Part shown: positions 24,854 through 33,528 of the stretch, in pieces
Position numbering within the stretch: position 1 is the stretch's first letter
Layout of the letters: each line of letters opens with the position of its first letter
From: DASYQD01 sp036005845
GTDB lineage: Bacteria; Acidobacteriota; Thermoanaerobaculia; Multivoradales; JAIOJS01
Reading direction: 5' to 3'
Length of the DNA: 34,183 bases
Assembly (NCBI GenBank): GCA_036005845.1
Contig: DASYQD010000024.1
Span: 1 to 34,183 of the forward strand
Notes under the pieces: generated by a model
What the model saw: only the letters and a program-made list of their open reading frames with translations
What the model was told of the DNA's origin: nothing
Databases searched by the model: none
Translations under genes and position numbers: made by a program

Positions 24854-24936
24854 GAGGCGCAGGCTAGCAGGCCGCGGGCAGGCGGCAGCAAGGTTTCGTT
24901 CGCCGATTCCGATTGTGCTCTGCGGAGGAAAGAACG

Positions 24937-25740
24937 ATGACCGTGACCTCGGAACGGATGCGTGGATTCGTGATGGCGGCGACGCTTGCCGCGGTGGTCG
25001 GCCTGGTCCCCGGCGGTGGCCCGGCGTTGGCGGCGAGTCGCGGAGCGGACGGCGGCGCCTCGACATCAACGGCAAGCGGCCGTGTGAACAACGGCCTAGC
25101 CGAGTCCGCGCGAAGCGGTCCGAGCTGCCTCGTCGTCGATGCGGACGACGCGGCGACGCTGCGTTTGCAGTGCGGGGGCGAGCTTCGCATCGTACGGCTC
25201 GCCTCGGTGCACGCCCCGCGGCCGGGGACCACGCTGCTCGGCGGCGAACCCTACGGCACCGAAGGCCAGGAGCTGGTCCGCGGCTGGTTCGTCGGCAAGC
25301 GTGTCGAGGTGAGCGCCGGCACCGTCCGACTCGGCGGCGAAGACGTGCGGCTCGGCCTGCTCCGGCTCGGCTTGGTGGACTGGGCGGGTAGTGCCACCAC
25401 CGCCGGCGAGGCAGACCTGGGCTCGGCCGAGCGCGAAGCGCGGCTGGCCTCGCGTGGGCTGTGGAGCTACGACGCTTGGCGGCGCCACCAGGCAACGGCC
25501 CGCGTCCCGCTGCTGGTGAACGGTCCGCCGCCCAGGGCCGTCGAGTCGATCGGCGTTGCTGCCGCGCGCTTCTCGCGCAAGAGCGAGGTGGAACGCCGCG
25601 CGGCGTTCGACGCGGCCGTCGCTCAGTTGAAGACCCTGTCGCCGGTCGCGGCCGCCAAGCCGGCAGCCGAGGCTGGGGCGCCGAAGGCCCACCGGCGGAC
25701 TCGCGGGTCGCGACACTCCGAATCCGCGCAACCCCGCTAA
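24937..25740 (+). CDS. Secreted SNase-fold protein lacking catalytic residues
   Basis: 267 residues; GGAGGAAAG precedes the ATG at 24937. A signal peptide (MRGFVMAATLAAVVGLVPGG ... ALAA) leads to an SNase-like OB fold at about 63-190. Seen are VVDADDAATLRLQCGG, ELRIVRLASVHAPRPG, GTEGQELVRGWFVGKRVEV, VRLGLLRLGLVDW and the AEREARLASRGLWSYDAW end, in the order of thermonucleases. The active-site row of true nucleases (R-L-x-x-V-D-T-P-E) here reads R87-LAS-V91-H92-A93-P94-R95. The metal-binding Asp, the Thr and the general-base Glu are therefore replaced. Arg138 may match the second catalytic Arg. It probably binds rather than cuts nucleic acid, or binds something else. The C-terminal ~45 residues are basic and low-complexity. 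Confidence 0.75.
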   Translation: MTVTSERMRGFVMAATLAAVVGLVPGGGPALAASRGADGGASTSTASGRVNNGLAESARSGPSCLVVDADDAATLRLQCGGELRIVRLASVHAPRPGTTLLGGEPYGTEGQELVRGWFVGKRVEVSAGTVRLGGEDVRLGLLRLGLVDWAGSATTAGEADLGSAEREARLASRGLWSYDAWRRHQATARVPLLVNGPPPRAVESIGVAAARFSRKSEVERRAAFDAAVAQLKTLSPVAAAKPAAEAGAPKAHRRTRGSRHSESAQPR

Positions 25741-25789
25741 GCTAAGGAGCATGGCCCGGGGGTGGGAGAGCAAGTCCGTGGAGGCCCAA

Positions 25790-26002
25790 ATGGCTGACGA
25801 CTCGGGAGCCGAAGAACGCCGCGGCCGTCCCAGCGCCGAGGAACGCCAGCGCCGCCAGCGCCGCAGCAGCCTCGAGCTCTCCCGTGCCCGCGTCGTCCAG
25901 GAGCTCGAGGCCACCACCTCGCCCATCCGCCGCTCCGCCCTCGAAAGCGCCCTCGCCCACCTCGACGGCGAGCTCGCCAAGCTCGCCGGCGGCGGCGACT
26001 GA
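25790..26002 (+). CDS. Small charged helical protein of unknown function
   Basis: 70 residues from the ATG at 25790, which has GGAGG five bases upstream; an in-frame ATG at 25751 would give 83 residues but its AAGGAG is too close. The sequence is rich in Arg, Glu and Ala (EERQRRQRRSSLELSRARVV, then a helix ending ALAHLDGELAKLAGGGD) and is predicted to be two helices or a short coiled coil. No family recognised. It follows the SNase-like gene by 49 bases on the same strand and runs convergent to the isocitrate lyase gene, 13 bases away. A real gene is likely but not certain. Confidence 0.5.
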   Translation: MADDSGAEERRGRPSAEERQRRQRRSSLELSRARVVQELEATTSPIRRSALESALAHLDGELAKLAGGGD

Positions 26003-26015
26003 TCGACGCCGGTCG

Positions 26016-28319
26016 TCAGCCTTCCTTGCGGATCAGGCAGTGCAGCGCCTCGCGATCCGCGGCGAGGAGCTGCGACACTCTCGCGTGGTCGACTTCGGCG
26101 ACGATGATCTGGCCGACTTCCCGGTTGACTTCCCGGAAGATGCCGTGGCTCTTCATCTTCTGCGTCTGGTACTGGTTGTCCTCGGTGGGCGTGACGTAGT
26201 GCACCGAGTCGGCCTTGAAGCGGTGGACGAGCCAGAGGTGGATGAGCGTCATCAGCCGCTTCTTGCGCAGGTGCTCGGCAAAGGTGTTCTGGTCGCGCAC
26301 CGAGAGGATGCTGCGGCCGCGGCGGTCGTGGATGGGCGCGAAGACGACGTTGGCGAGTTTTTCTTCACCCCCATTGCCGAAGATCGCCAGCTCGAGCAAC
26401 TCGGAGCCGGCGCGGTGCGGCCGCAGTTGCACGCGCAGCTTCTCGGCGATCTCGTAGTGCGCCGTCCACAGTGCCAGCCACTCCTCGAGCAGCTTCTTCG
26501 GCACCTCCGTCTGCACGAGGTGCTGCTGCTGCGTCGAGCCTTTGCCCATCGCCTTGGTGGTGGCGGTGCGCCCTGAGGAGGCGAGCAGCGCCGCGTCGCT
26601 GCGCGGGCCGCCGACGAGGGTCTGCGGCGTGCGGTAGGGCGACTCGACGAGGCGCAGCTTGCGCTGCAGTTTGGCGAGCGCCACCATGCCTTCCTGCTTG
26701 AGCGCCGTGGCGAGCTCTTCGGCGGCGAGCCCGTCGATCTGGTGGCCGCCGTAGGTGATGAAGTTGAAGACGAAGCCGAGCTTGCCGAGCTCCTCGGGGA
26801 AGCGCCGCATCTCCTCGTCGCTCATGCCGGTGGTGTCCCAGTTGAACGACGGCGAGAGGTTGTAGGCCAGCATCTTGTCGGGGAACTCGGCGTGGATCGC
26901 TTCGGCGAACTCGCGCGCGTCTGCGAGGTCCGCCGTCTTGGTCTCCATCCACAGCAGGTCGGCGAACGGCGCCGCGGCGAGCGACTTGGCGATGGCGTAG
27001 GGGATGCCGCCGCGCACCTGGTAATAGCCCTCGGGCGTCTTCGCCAGCTCGCAGTCCCACGCCACGTCGACGCCGAGCGCGCGTGCCCTCTCGCCGGCGC
27101 TCCACAGCGAGGCGCGCGAGGCGAAGCGGCGCCACTCCTCGACGCTCGTCTCCAGCGTGTCGCCTTCGCTCTCGCGGAAGGCCAGCGCGTCGGCCACCGC
27201 CTCGCCGTAGGTCTTGAGGTTGGCGTCGTCCACCCAGGCGTCGACGAAGCGAGCCTCCACCTTGTCGAAGTAGAGGTCGACCGCCGCGCCGGGTCCCGCG
27301 CCGGCCGCGGCAAGGTAGGTCTTGGCCGCCTCGGCCGCCGCGCTCATCAGGCCGCGGCGCTCGAGCCAGGCCTCCGCCGCGGCGTACTCCTCGGCGGCGA
27401 GGGCGTAGAGCAGGTGGCCATTGAGCTCGCCCACGCCGAAGTCGAAGAAGCGCTTCACCAGCGCCAGGTACGCAGCCTTGTACGCCGGAACCGCGAGGTT
27501 GGTGGCGCCGACCAGGAACGGGTGGTCGCGCTCGTCGGCGCGGCTCTCGATGAGGTTGGCTGCCTCCGCGTCGGTGCGCGCGACGATGATCCCGCCCACG
27601 TTCATGACGTCGAGCTGGAAGCGCGCCGTGTTGAGGCGCTTGATCTGCTCGTCGGACGGCACCAGCACCTTGCCGCCCTGGTGGCCGCACTTCTTGGTGC
27701 CGGGCCGCTGGTCCTCGATGTGGTAGCCGGGGATGCCCGCCTCGACGAAGCGGCGGATCAGGTTGCGCACGTGCGGGTCGCCGCCGTGGCCGGTGTCGGC
27801 GTCGGCGATGATGAACGGACGGTAGTCGACGGCCGGAGTCGCCTCGCGCTGAGCCTCGCTCATGCGCAGGCGCTGGTACTGCTGGTTACGGTCGGCGGTG
27901 AGCAGCGCCCGCACCAGCGTCGCCGCCTCGTCGGGCACCTGGCTCAGCGGGTAGCTGGCGAGGTCGGGCCCGGGGTCCTCGCTCGTCGAGCCCTTCGCCG
28001 AGGTCGCCCAGCCGCCGAGGTAGATGCCTTCGATCCCCATGCGCTTGATCGCCACCGCCTGCCCCGGCGAGTAAGGGCCGAAAGTGGTGATGCACTGGCG
28101 CCGCTCGAAGAGCTCGCGCAGGCGGTCGTAGAAGGCTGATGCCGCCTCGCGCGCGACGGTGTAGTCGCGCGCGATGGTGCCGCGCTGCTCGACCACCTGC
28201 CGCGCCGAGAAGAGGCGGGTGATGCCGCGGAAGCGGGGAGCGTCGAACCAGCGCTGGGTGGCCTCGACCTCGGCGTCGAAGGGGCCCGTGGTGCGCGTCT
28301 CGCTCTCGAGGATCGTCAT
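26016..28319 (-). CDS. aceA: Isocitrate lyase, long ICL2-type
   Basis: 767 residues from the ATG at 28319 (AGGATC just before). It splits isocitrate into glyoxylate and succinate, the first step of the glyoxylate shunt that allows growth on acetate or fatty acids. The active-site signature KKCGH is at residues 209-213 with catalytic Cys211, in GTKKCGHQGGKVLVP. ADADTGHGG and MLAYNLSPSFNWD are also family hallmarks. Ordinary bacterial ICL has about 430 residues. This one has the long insertions and extra C-terminal domain of the mycobacterial ICL2 type (about 766 residues), where the C-terminal domain binds acetyl-CoA and activates the enzyme. No malate synthase gene lies in the window. A strong hairpin sits right before its ribosome-binding site. 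Confidence 0.95.
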   Translation of the reverse strand: MTILESETRTTGPFDAEVEATQRWFDAPRFRGITRLFSARQVVEQRGTIARDYTVAREAASAFYDRLRELFERRQCITTFGPYSPGQAVAIKRMGIEGIYLGGWATSAKGSTSEDPGPDLASYPLSQVPDEAATLVRALLTADRNQQYQRLRMSEAQREATPAVDYRPFIIADADTGHGGDPHVRNLIRRFVEAGIPGYHIEDQRPGTKKCGHQGGKVLVPSDEQIKRLNTARFQLDVMNVGGIIVARTDAEAANLIESRADERDHPFLVGATNLAVPAYKAAYLALVKRFFDFGVGELNGHLLYALAAEEYAAAEAWLERRGLMSAAAEAAKTYLAAAGAGPGAAVDLYFDKVEARFVDAWVDDANLKTYGEAVADALAFRESEGDTLETSVEEWRRFASRASLWSAGERARALGVDVAWDCELAKTPEGYYQVRGGIPYAIAKSLAAAPFADLLWMETKTADLADAREFAEAIHAEFPDKMLAYNLSPSFNWDTTGMSDEEMRRFPEELGKLGFVFNFITYGGHQIDGLAAEELATALKQEGMVALAKLQRKLRLVESPYRTPQTLVGGPRSDAALLASSGRTATTKAMGKGSTQQQHLVQTEVPKKLLEEWLALWTAHYEIAEKLRVQLRPHRAGSELLELAIFGNGGEEKLANVVFAPIHDRRGRSILSVRDQNTFAEHLRKKRLMTLIHLWLVHRFKADSVHYVTPTEDNQYQTQKMKSHGIFREVNREVGQIIVAEVDHARVSQLLAADREALHCLIRKEG

Positions 28320-28332
28320 GGTGGCGATCCTA

Positions 28333-28361
28333 GCCGTCTTGCCGCGCTGCGGCAAGACGGC
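28333..28361 (-). promoter_or_regulatory. Perfect 13-bp hairpin in the aceA leader
   Basis: GCCGTCTTGCCGC, loop of three, then its exact complement. On the minus strand it lies between the M16 protease stop (28413) and the aceA start (28319), ending four bases before the AGGATC ribosome-binding site. There is no U-tract after it. It may be a Rho-type stop for the protease transcript or a translation-control hairpin for aceA. Confidence 0.5.
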
Positions 28362-28412
28362 CGAAGAGGTTAGAAACGACTCCGCAGCGCTCGTCGCCGG
28401 TGGCCCGACGAG

Positions 28413-31286
28413 CTAGCGCGACGGCTTGGCGTCGCTCGCCGCCACCGGCCTGCCGTCGGCGTCGAGCTCGACCACCGTACCCGGCCCCAGCGCGCCGCTC
28501 GCCACCACCTCGCGCAGCGCCGGCAGCTGCGTCTTGGCGTCGCCGACGACGAGCACCCGCAGGTCCTCAGGATGGAGATGCGCCTTGGCGACCTCCGCAA
28601 CCTGCGCGGCGGTGACGGCGCCCACCTTCTGCGCGAAGGTCTGGTAGTAGTCCATCGGCAGGCCGTAGAAGACGAGGTCGCGGTAGGTGCCCAGAATGCT
28701 CTCGCCGGTCGCGAACTGCGCCGGCAGGGCGAGCGCCTCGCCGCTCTTCTCGCGCTGCAGCTCGGCGTCGGTCACGGTGCCGGTCGCCATGCGCTGGACT
28801 TCCTTGTAGAGCTCGAGCACGGCGTCCTTGGTGGCGTCGGCGCGCACGCTCGCCGCGGCGCGGAAGAGGCTGGTGTGGCGCGTGAAGCGCATGCCGGCGC
28901 CGGCGCCGTAGGCCCAGCCCTTGTCCTCGCGCAGGTTCATGTTGATGCGGCTGCTGAAGTCGCCGCCGAGGATGCCGGCCATGACGTTGGTGGGGATGTA
29001 GTCGGCGGCCTGCCGTACCGGGCCGGGGTGGGCGAGGACGATGTAGGACTGCGGCGCGCCGGGCACGTCGACGAAGTAGAGCTTGGCCGGCTGCGGCTTC
29101 GACGGCCCCGCTTCGATGCTCGGTTGCGGCGCGCCCTCCCAATTCGCGAGGCGGCGGCCGATCTCGCTCTCGATCTGCGCGCGCGTGATGTCGCCGACGA
29201 CGTAGAGCTGCGCGCCGCGCGGCTTGAGGTAGGCGGCCGGGTAGGCGCGGCAGTCGTCGAGCGTCACCGCCTGCGTCGACGCCTCGGTGACGATCTGGCC
29301 GAAGGGGTTCTCGGGGCCGTAGAAGACGGCGTTCGCGACGCGGCGGCCGATGCTCGTCGGCGCGCCCTTCGACTGGCGGATGCTCGCCATCTGCTGCAGC
29401 ACGTTGCGCTCGTGGTCGCTCTGCCGCAGGCCGGGACGCAGCAGGGTGTCGGCCCAGAGGTCGAGCGTGCGGCCGAGGTTCTTGGTCAGCGTCGTCGCCG
29501 ACAGCCCCTGCTGCTCGCTGCCGGCCCAGGCGTCGACGCTCGAACCGATGTCGGCCTGCGCCTCTTCGAACGCCACCTTGTCGAGCTTGTCGGTGCCGTC
29601 GTCGAGCAGGTTCATGCACAGCGCCGCTCGGCCGGCCTTGCCGGCCGGGTCGTCGATGGCGCCGCCGGGGAAGGCGAGGTCGAGTGAGACGGTGGGAAGT
29701 GCGTGGCGCTCGACGAGGTAGACGTCGACGCCGTCGGCGAGCTGGAAGTGCTCGATGCCGGGGGGCACCAGCGTCTTGGCCGCCGCGGCCGCCGGCTGCT
29801 TGGCGCGGAAGGCCTCGTGCGGGAAGACGGGCGCGGCGACCGCGGCTTCCTTCGCGGCCGGCTGGGAGGCCGGCGCCGCTGACGTCGTCGTCGCGTTGGT
29901 CGTCGACGTGGGCGCCTCGGCCGGCGCCGCCGCCGGCATCGTCAGCACCTCGACGCGCCCGCTCTTCGGCAGGTACTGCGCCGCCACCGCCTGCACCGAG
30001 GCCGGCGTCGCCTTGCGATAGCGGTCGAGGTCGCGCGTGATGCAGTCGGGGTCGCCGGTGAAGTGGTTGCAGTTCTGCAGGTTCTCGGCGCGCGAGAGCA
30101 GCGACTCCAGGCCCCACACGTACTGCGACTCGAACGCCACGACTCCGCGGTGCAGCTCGGCCGCGTCCATCGGGGTCTTCGTCATCCGCTCGACCTCCTG
30201 GTCGATCACCTTCTCGACCTCGTCGAGCGGCGCGTCGTCCTGCAGGTCGGCGAAGACGTGGAAGATCGACGAGAGCTGGCGCGACTCCTGGAAGGCGGTG
30301 ACGTTGCGGGCCCAGCGCTTCTCGAGCACCAGCGTCTTGTAGAGGCGGCCCGTGCCCTGCTGCGCCAGCGCGCTCGCCAGCAGGTCGAGCTCGGCGTCGC
30401 CGGGCGCGAAGAGCGCCGGCGTGTTCCAGGCGTAATGGATGCGGCGCAGCTTGGCGAGGCTGTCCTCGACGGTGCGGCGCTGCGGGCCGGCGATTGCGGG
30501 CACCGGCACTGACGGCTGCGCCGGCTTGGACGTAACCGGGAAGGTGCTGAACCACTTCTCGACCAGGCGCTTGGCCGCCGCGCGGTCGAGATCGCCGGCC
30601 AGCGTCAGCGTGGCGTTGGCGGGCACGTACCACTTGGCGAAGAAGCCCTTGACGTCGTCGGCAGTGGCGGCGACGAGGTCCTCGTGCTTGCCGATCGTCA
30701 TGTAGCGGTACGGGTGTCCCTCGGGGAAGAGCAGCTCGCTCACCGCGAACTGTTCCTTGCCGTAGGGTACGTTGTCGTAGCTCTGCCGCCGCTCGTTGCG
30801 CACCACCTCGCGCTGGTTGTCGAGGCTCTTCTGGGTGATCGTCTCCGGCAGGTAGCCCATGCGCTCGCTCTCCAGCCAGAGCGCGGTCTCCACCTGGTTG
30901 CTCGGCACCACCTCGAAGTAGTTCGTGCGATTGGTGTTGGTGGTGCCGTTGACGTCGGAGGCGCCGATCGTCTGCAGCACCTCGAAGTGCTTGTCCTCGC
31001 CGGTGTTCTTGGTGCCCTGGAACATCATGTGCTCGAAGAGGTGGGCGAAGCCGCTGCGGCCCGCCACCTCGTCGCCGCTGCCGACGTGGTACCAGACGTC
31101 GACGGCGACCAGCGGCACGCTGTGGTCCTCGACGAGAATGACCTCGAGGCCGTTGGGCAGCGTGTACTTCTCGAACGGGATCTTGGGGTCCTGCGCCATC
31201 GCCGGCCGCGCGGCGGCGGCGGCGAACCCGAGGGTGCAGACGGCGGCGAGGAGCAGCGCGCGGACAGGGCGGCGAGTGGCGGTCAT
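28413..31286 (-). CDS. Secreted tandem M16 zinc metallopeptidase
   Basis: 957 residues. A signal peptide (ALLLAAVCTLGFAAAAARPAMA) precedes two pitrilysin-type halves. The first holds the inverted zinc motif H82-LF-E85-H86 (HLFEHMMFQGT), with Glu159 or Glu164 in QREVVRNERRQ as the third ligand. It also has the WYHVGSGDE strand typical of the family. A Thr/Ala/Pro-rich linker (about 455-495) separates the second half (about 510-930). There the motif position reads CMNLLDD, so it is non-catalytic, as usual for the partner half, but GWAYGAGAGMRF and the downstream Arg are kept. Such proteins cut small unfolded peptides inside a closed chamber in the periplasm. Same strand as aceA, 93 bases upstream of it. 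Confidence 0.93.
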   Translation of the reverse strand: MTATRRPVRALLLAAVCTLGFAAAAARPAMAQDPKIPFEKYTLPNGLEVILVEDHSVPLVAVDVWYHVGSGDEVAGRSGFAHLFEHMMFQGTKNTGEDKHFEVLQTIGASDVNGTTNTNRTNYFEVVPSNQVETALWLESERMGYLPETITQKSLDNQREVVRNERRQSYDNVPYGKEQFAVSELLFPEGHPYRYMTIGKHEDLVAATADDVKGFFAKWYVPANATLTLAGDLDRAAAKRLVEKWFSTFPVTSKPAQPSVPVPAIAGPQRRTVEDSLAKLRRIHYAWNTPALFAPGDAELDLLASALAQQGTGRLYKTLVLEKRWARNVTAFQESRQLSSIFHVFADLQDDAPLDEVEKVIDQEVERMTKTPMDAAELHRGVVAFESQYVWGLESLLSRAENLQNCNHFTGDPDCITRDLDRYRKATPASVQAVAAQYLPKSGRVEVLTMPAAAPAEAPTSTTNATTTSAAPASQPAAKEAAVAAPVFPHEAFRAKQPAAAAAKTLVPPGIEHFQLADGVDVYLVERHALPTVSLDLAFPGGAIDDPAGKAGRAALCMNLLDDGTDKLDKVAFEEAQADIGSSVDAWAGSEQQGLSATTLTKNLGRTLDLWADTLLRPGLRQSDHERNVLQQMASIRQSKGAPTSIGRRVANAVFYGPENPFGQIVTEASTQAVTLDDCRAYPAAYLKPRGAQLYVVGDITRAQIESEIGRRLANWEGAPQPSIEAGPSKPQPAKLYFVDVPGAPQSYIVLAHPGPVRQAADYIPTNVMAGILGGDFSSRINMNLREDKGWAYGAGAGMRFTRHTSLFRAAASVRADATKDAVLELYKEVQRMATGTVTDAELQREKSGEALALPAQFATGESILGTYRDLVFYGLPMDYYQTFAQKVGAVTAAQVAEVAKAHLHPEDLRVLVVGDAKTQLPALREVVASGALGPGTVVELDADGRPVAASDAKPSR

Positions 31287-31391
31287 CGGAGTCTCCGCGA
31301 ATGGGTGGGAGTGGCCCGGCGCGCAGGCCGCGCGCCGAGGTGCGAACGACCAGAGATTACATCCTTGGGACTAAGATGCGGCCGCGCCCCG

Positions 31392-31434
31392 GCGCATCCC
31401 ACACCACCAGAGCGCGCATCCCAGACCACCAGAG
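31392..31434 (+). repeat. 22-bp tandem direct repeat abutting the kinase start codon
   Basis: Two 21-base copies, 31392-31412 and 31414-31434 (period 22), differ at one base: GCGCATCCCA then C or G, then ACCACCAGAG. The second copy ends exactly at the ATG of the kinase gene. Period 22 is about two helix turns, fitting a dimeric regulator site. A simple slippage or duplication of the leader is the alternative. Confidence 0.65.
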
Positions 31435-33528
31435 ATGGACGACCTCGTAGGCCAGCAGATCGGACCGTTGCGCATCGTCGCCCCGCTCGGCAAGGGCGGC
31501 ATGGGCGTCGTCTACGAGGCGCGCCACGAGAAGCTCGGCCGCCGGGTCGCCGTCAAGGTGCTGCGCGAGCACGAGCGCTTCCAGGCCGCGGCGCGCGCGC
31601 GGCTGCTGCGCGAGGCGCAGATCCTCTCGCAGCTCTCGCACCCCAACATCTGCCTCATCCACGATTATCTGCAGGAGGGTGGCCGCGACGTCATCGTCCT
31701 CGAGCTGGTGGCGGGGAAGACGCTGCGGCAGGCGTTCGCCGACCGCTCGTTGCCCGGCGGCGAGGAGAAGCTCGAGCTCGCCGAGCAACTGCTGTCCGCG
31801 GTCGCCGCGGCGCACGGCCTGGGCATCGTCCACCGCGACTTGAAGCCCGAGAACGTCGTGCTCACCGCCGAGGGGCAGGCGAAGATCCTCGACTTCGGCA
31901 TCGCCCATCGCCAGGAGGAGCAGCCGGTCACCGAGCTGCAGCGGCCGCCGATGATGAGCGGCGGCGCCGAGGGCCCGGCCGCGGCCACCGGCGGCGCGGT
32001 GGCCACGGGCTCGGCGCTGCCGTTCCCCATCGGGGGCGTCACCGGCACCGTCGACTACATGAGCCCCGAGCAGGCGCTGGGCGACGAGCCGACGGCGGCG
32101 AGCGACATCTACTCGCTGGGCATCCTCCTGCAGGAGCTCTTCACCGGCCAGTCGGCGCGCCGCGGCGGGCCGCTGACCCAGCGGCTGGCGCAGGCGGCGC
32201 GCGGCGAGACGAAACCGATCAGCGGCATCGATCCCGACCTCGCGGCGCTGCTCAACCGCATGCAGTCGCTCTCGCCCGGCGCGCGGCCGTCGGCGGTCGA
32301 CGCCCTCGAGCGGCTGCGCTGGATTCGCGCCAAACCGCGCCGGCGCCTCCGCCGGCTGATCGCCACCGCGGCGGTGGCGGCGTTGGCGCTGCTCGCCGCC
32401 GGCATGGCCTGGCAGGCCTGGCGGGCGCGGCAGGCCGCCGACCAGGCCGAGCAGGCGTGGGCCGAGGCCGAGGGCTTGACCGCCTTCATGCTCGAGGACC
32501 TGATCGACCGGCTGAAGCCGCTCGGCCGCCTCGACCTCCTCGACCAGGTGGCCGACGAGGCGCAGCGCTACTACCAGAAGGTGCCCACCGAGCTGCGCTC
32601 GGCGGAACGCAGCTATCGCCACGGCCTGGCGTTGCGCACGCTCGGCGAGGTGCTCGAGCTCGAGGGCCGCGCCGAGCACGCCGAGGAGAGCTACCGCAAG
32701 GTGCTGGCGATCGCGCAGGCGCTGCTTGCCGACAACCCGGACGATCCGCGGCTGATCGAGAACCTGCGGCAGTCGTGGGACGACCTCGGCGACGTGCTCG
32801 CCGACCGCGACAAGGTGGTGGAGGCGGCGCACGCGTTCGGGGAGAGCCTGAAGCTGGCGCAGCAGCTGGTGGCGGCGCGGCCGCAGGACTCCTCGGCGCT
32901 CGCCGTGCTCGCCGATGCCTGGGACGACCTCGGCGGTCTCCACCAGCAGCGCGGCGACTTCGACGCGGCCATGAAGGCCTACGAGGAGGGACTCGCCGTC
33001 TGCCGCCAGCTCTCCGGCCGCGGGTCCGAGAACCCGGTCTGGCAGAGCAAGCTGGCGCGCGCCTTCCATCGCATCGGGACGGTGCACGAAGCACGCGGCC
33101 AGGTGGCCCTCGCCCGCGCCGCCTACGACGAGACGCTGCGCATCGACCGCGAGGCCGCCGCCGAGCGTGCCGGCGACACCGAGCACCTGATGAACCTGGC
33201 GCAGGCGCTCTACGACATGTCGCGCGTGCACCGCGCCGAGGGCAACGTGGAGGCGGCGCACCCACCGCTCGACGAGGCGCTGTCGATCGACCGCCGCCTC
33301 GTCGAGCAGGACCCCACCAACGCCCGCTGGCGCGCCTCGCTCGGCCACGGCCTCATCGACCTCGGCGACTTGCACGCGAAAGAAGGCGACAAGGCCGAGG
33401 CCACGCAGGCGTGGAACGAGGCGCGCACGGTGCTGGCGCCGCTCTCCGGCACGCCCTACCGCAATCTCTACGAGCGGGCGGTGGGACGCGTCAGCTCGGG
33501 GACCGCGGCGGCTTCGACCAGCCGCTGA
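31435..33528 (+). CDS. Transmembrane Ser/Thr protein kinase with TPR sensor/docking tail
   Basis: 697 residues. The N-terminal kinase domain (about 10-300) has the P-loop LGKGGMGVVYEA (Gly19-Gly24), ATP Lys41 in VAVKVL, H133-R134-D135-LKPEN and D153-FG, then GTVDYMSPEQ and SDIYSLGILL. It is an intact RD-type PknB-like kinase. Between DFG and the GTVDY segment lie about 50 residues, roughly twice the usual activation loop, with a Gly/Ala/Pro-rich insert. A single membrane helix follows at about 309-326 (LIATAAVAALALLAAGMAW). The outer part (about 330-690) is a run of TPR units. This build is frequent in Acidobacteriota and Myxococcota. Targets are unknown. No convincing Shine-Dalgarno: the ATG directly follows the tandem repeat. 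Confidence 0.93.
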   Translation: MDDLVGQQIGPLRIVAPLGKGGMGVVYEARHEKLGRRVAVKVLREHERFQAAARARLLREAQILSQLSHPNICLIHDYLQEGGRDVIVLELVAGKTLRQAFADRSLPGGEEKLELAEQLLSAVAAAHGLGIVHRDLKPENVVLTAEGQAKILDFGIAHRQEEQPVTELQRPPMMSGGAEGPAAATGGAVATGSALPFPIGGVTGTVDYMSPEQALGDEPTAASDIYSLGILLQELFTGQSARRGGPLTQRLAQAARGETKPISGIDPDLAALLNRMQSLSPGARPSAVDALERLRWIRAKPRRRLRRLIATAAVAALALLAAGMAWQAWRARQAADQAEQAWAEAEGLTAFMLEDLIDRLKPLGRLDLLDQVADEAQRYYQKVPTELRSAERSYRHGLALRTLGEVLELEGRAEHAEESYRKVLAIAQALLADNPDDPRLIENLRQSWDDLGDVLADRDKVVEAAHAFGESLKLAQQLVAARPQDSSALAVLADAWDDLGGLHQQRGDFDAAMKAYEEGLAVCRQLSGRGSENPVWQSKLARAFHRIGTVHEARGQVALARAAYDETLRIDREAAAERAGDTEHLMNLAQALYDMSRVHRAEGNVEAAHPPLDEALSIDRRLVEQDPTNARWRASLGHGLIDLGDLHAKEGDKAEATQAWNEARTVLAPLSGTPYRNLYERAVGRVSSGTAAASTSR

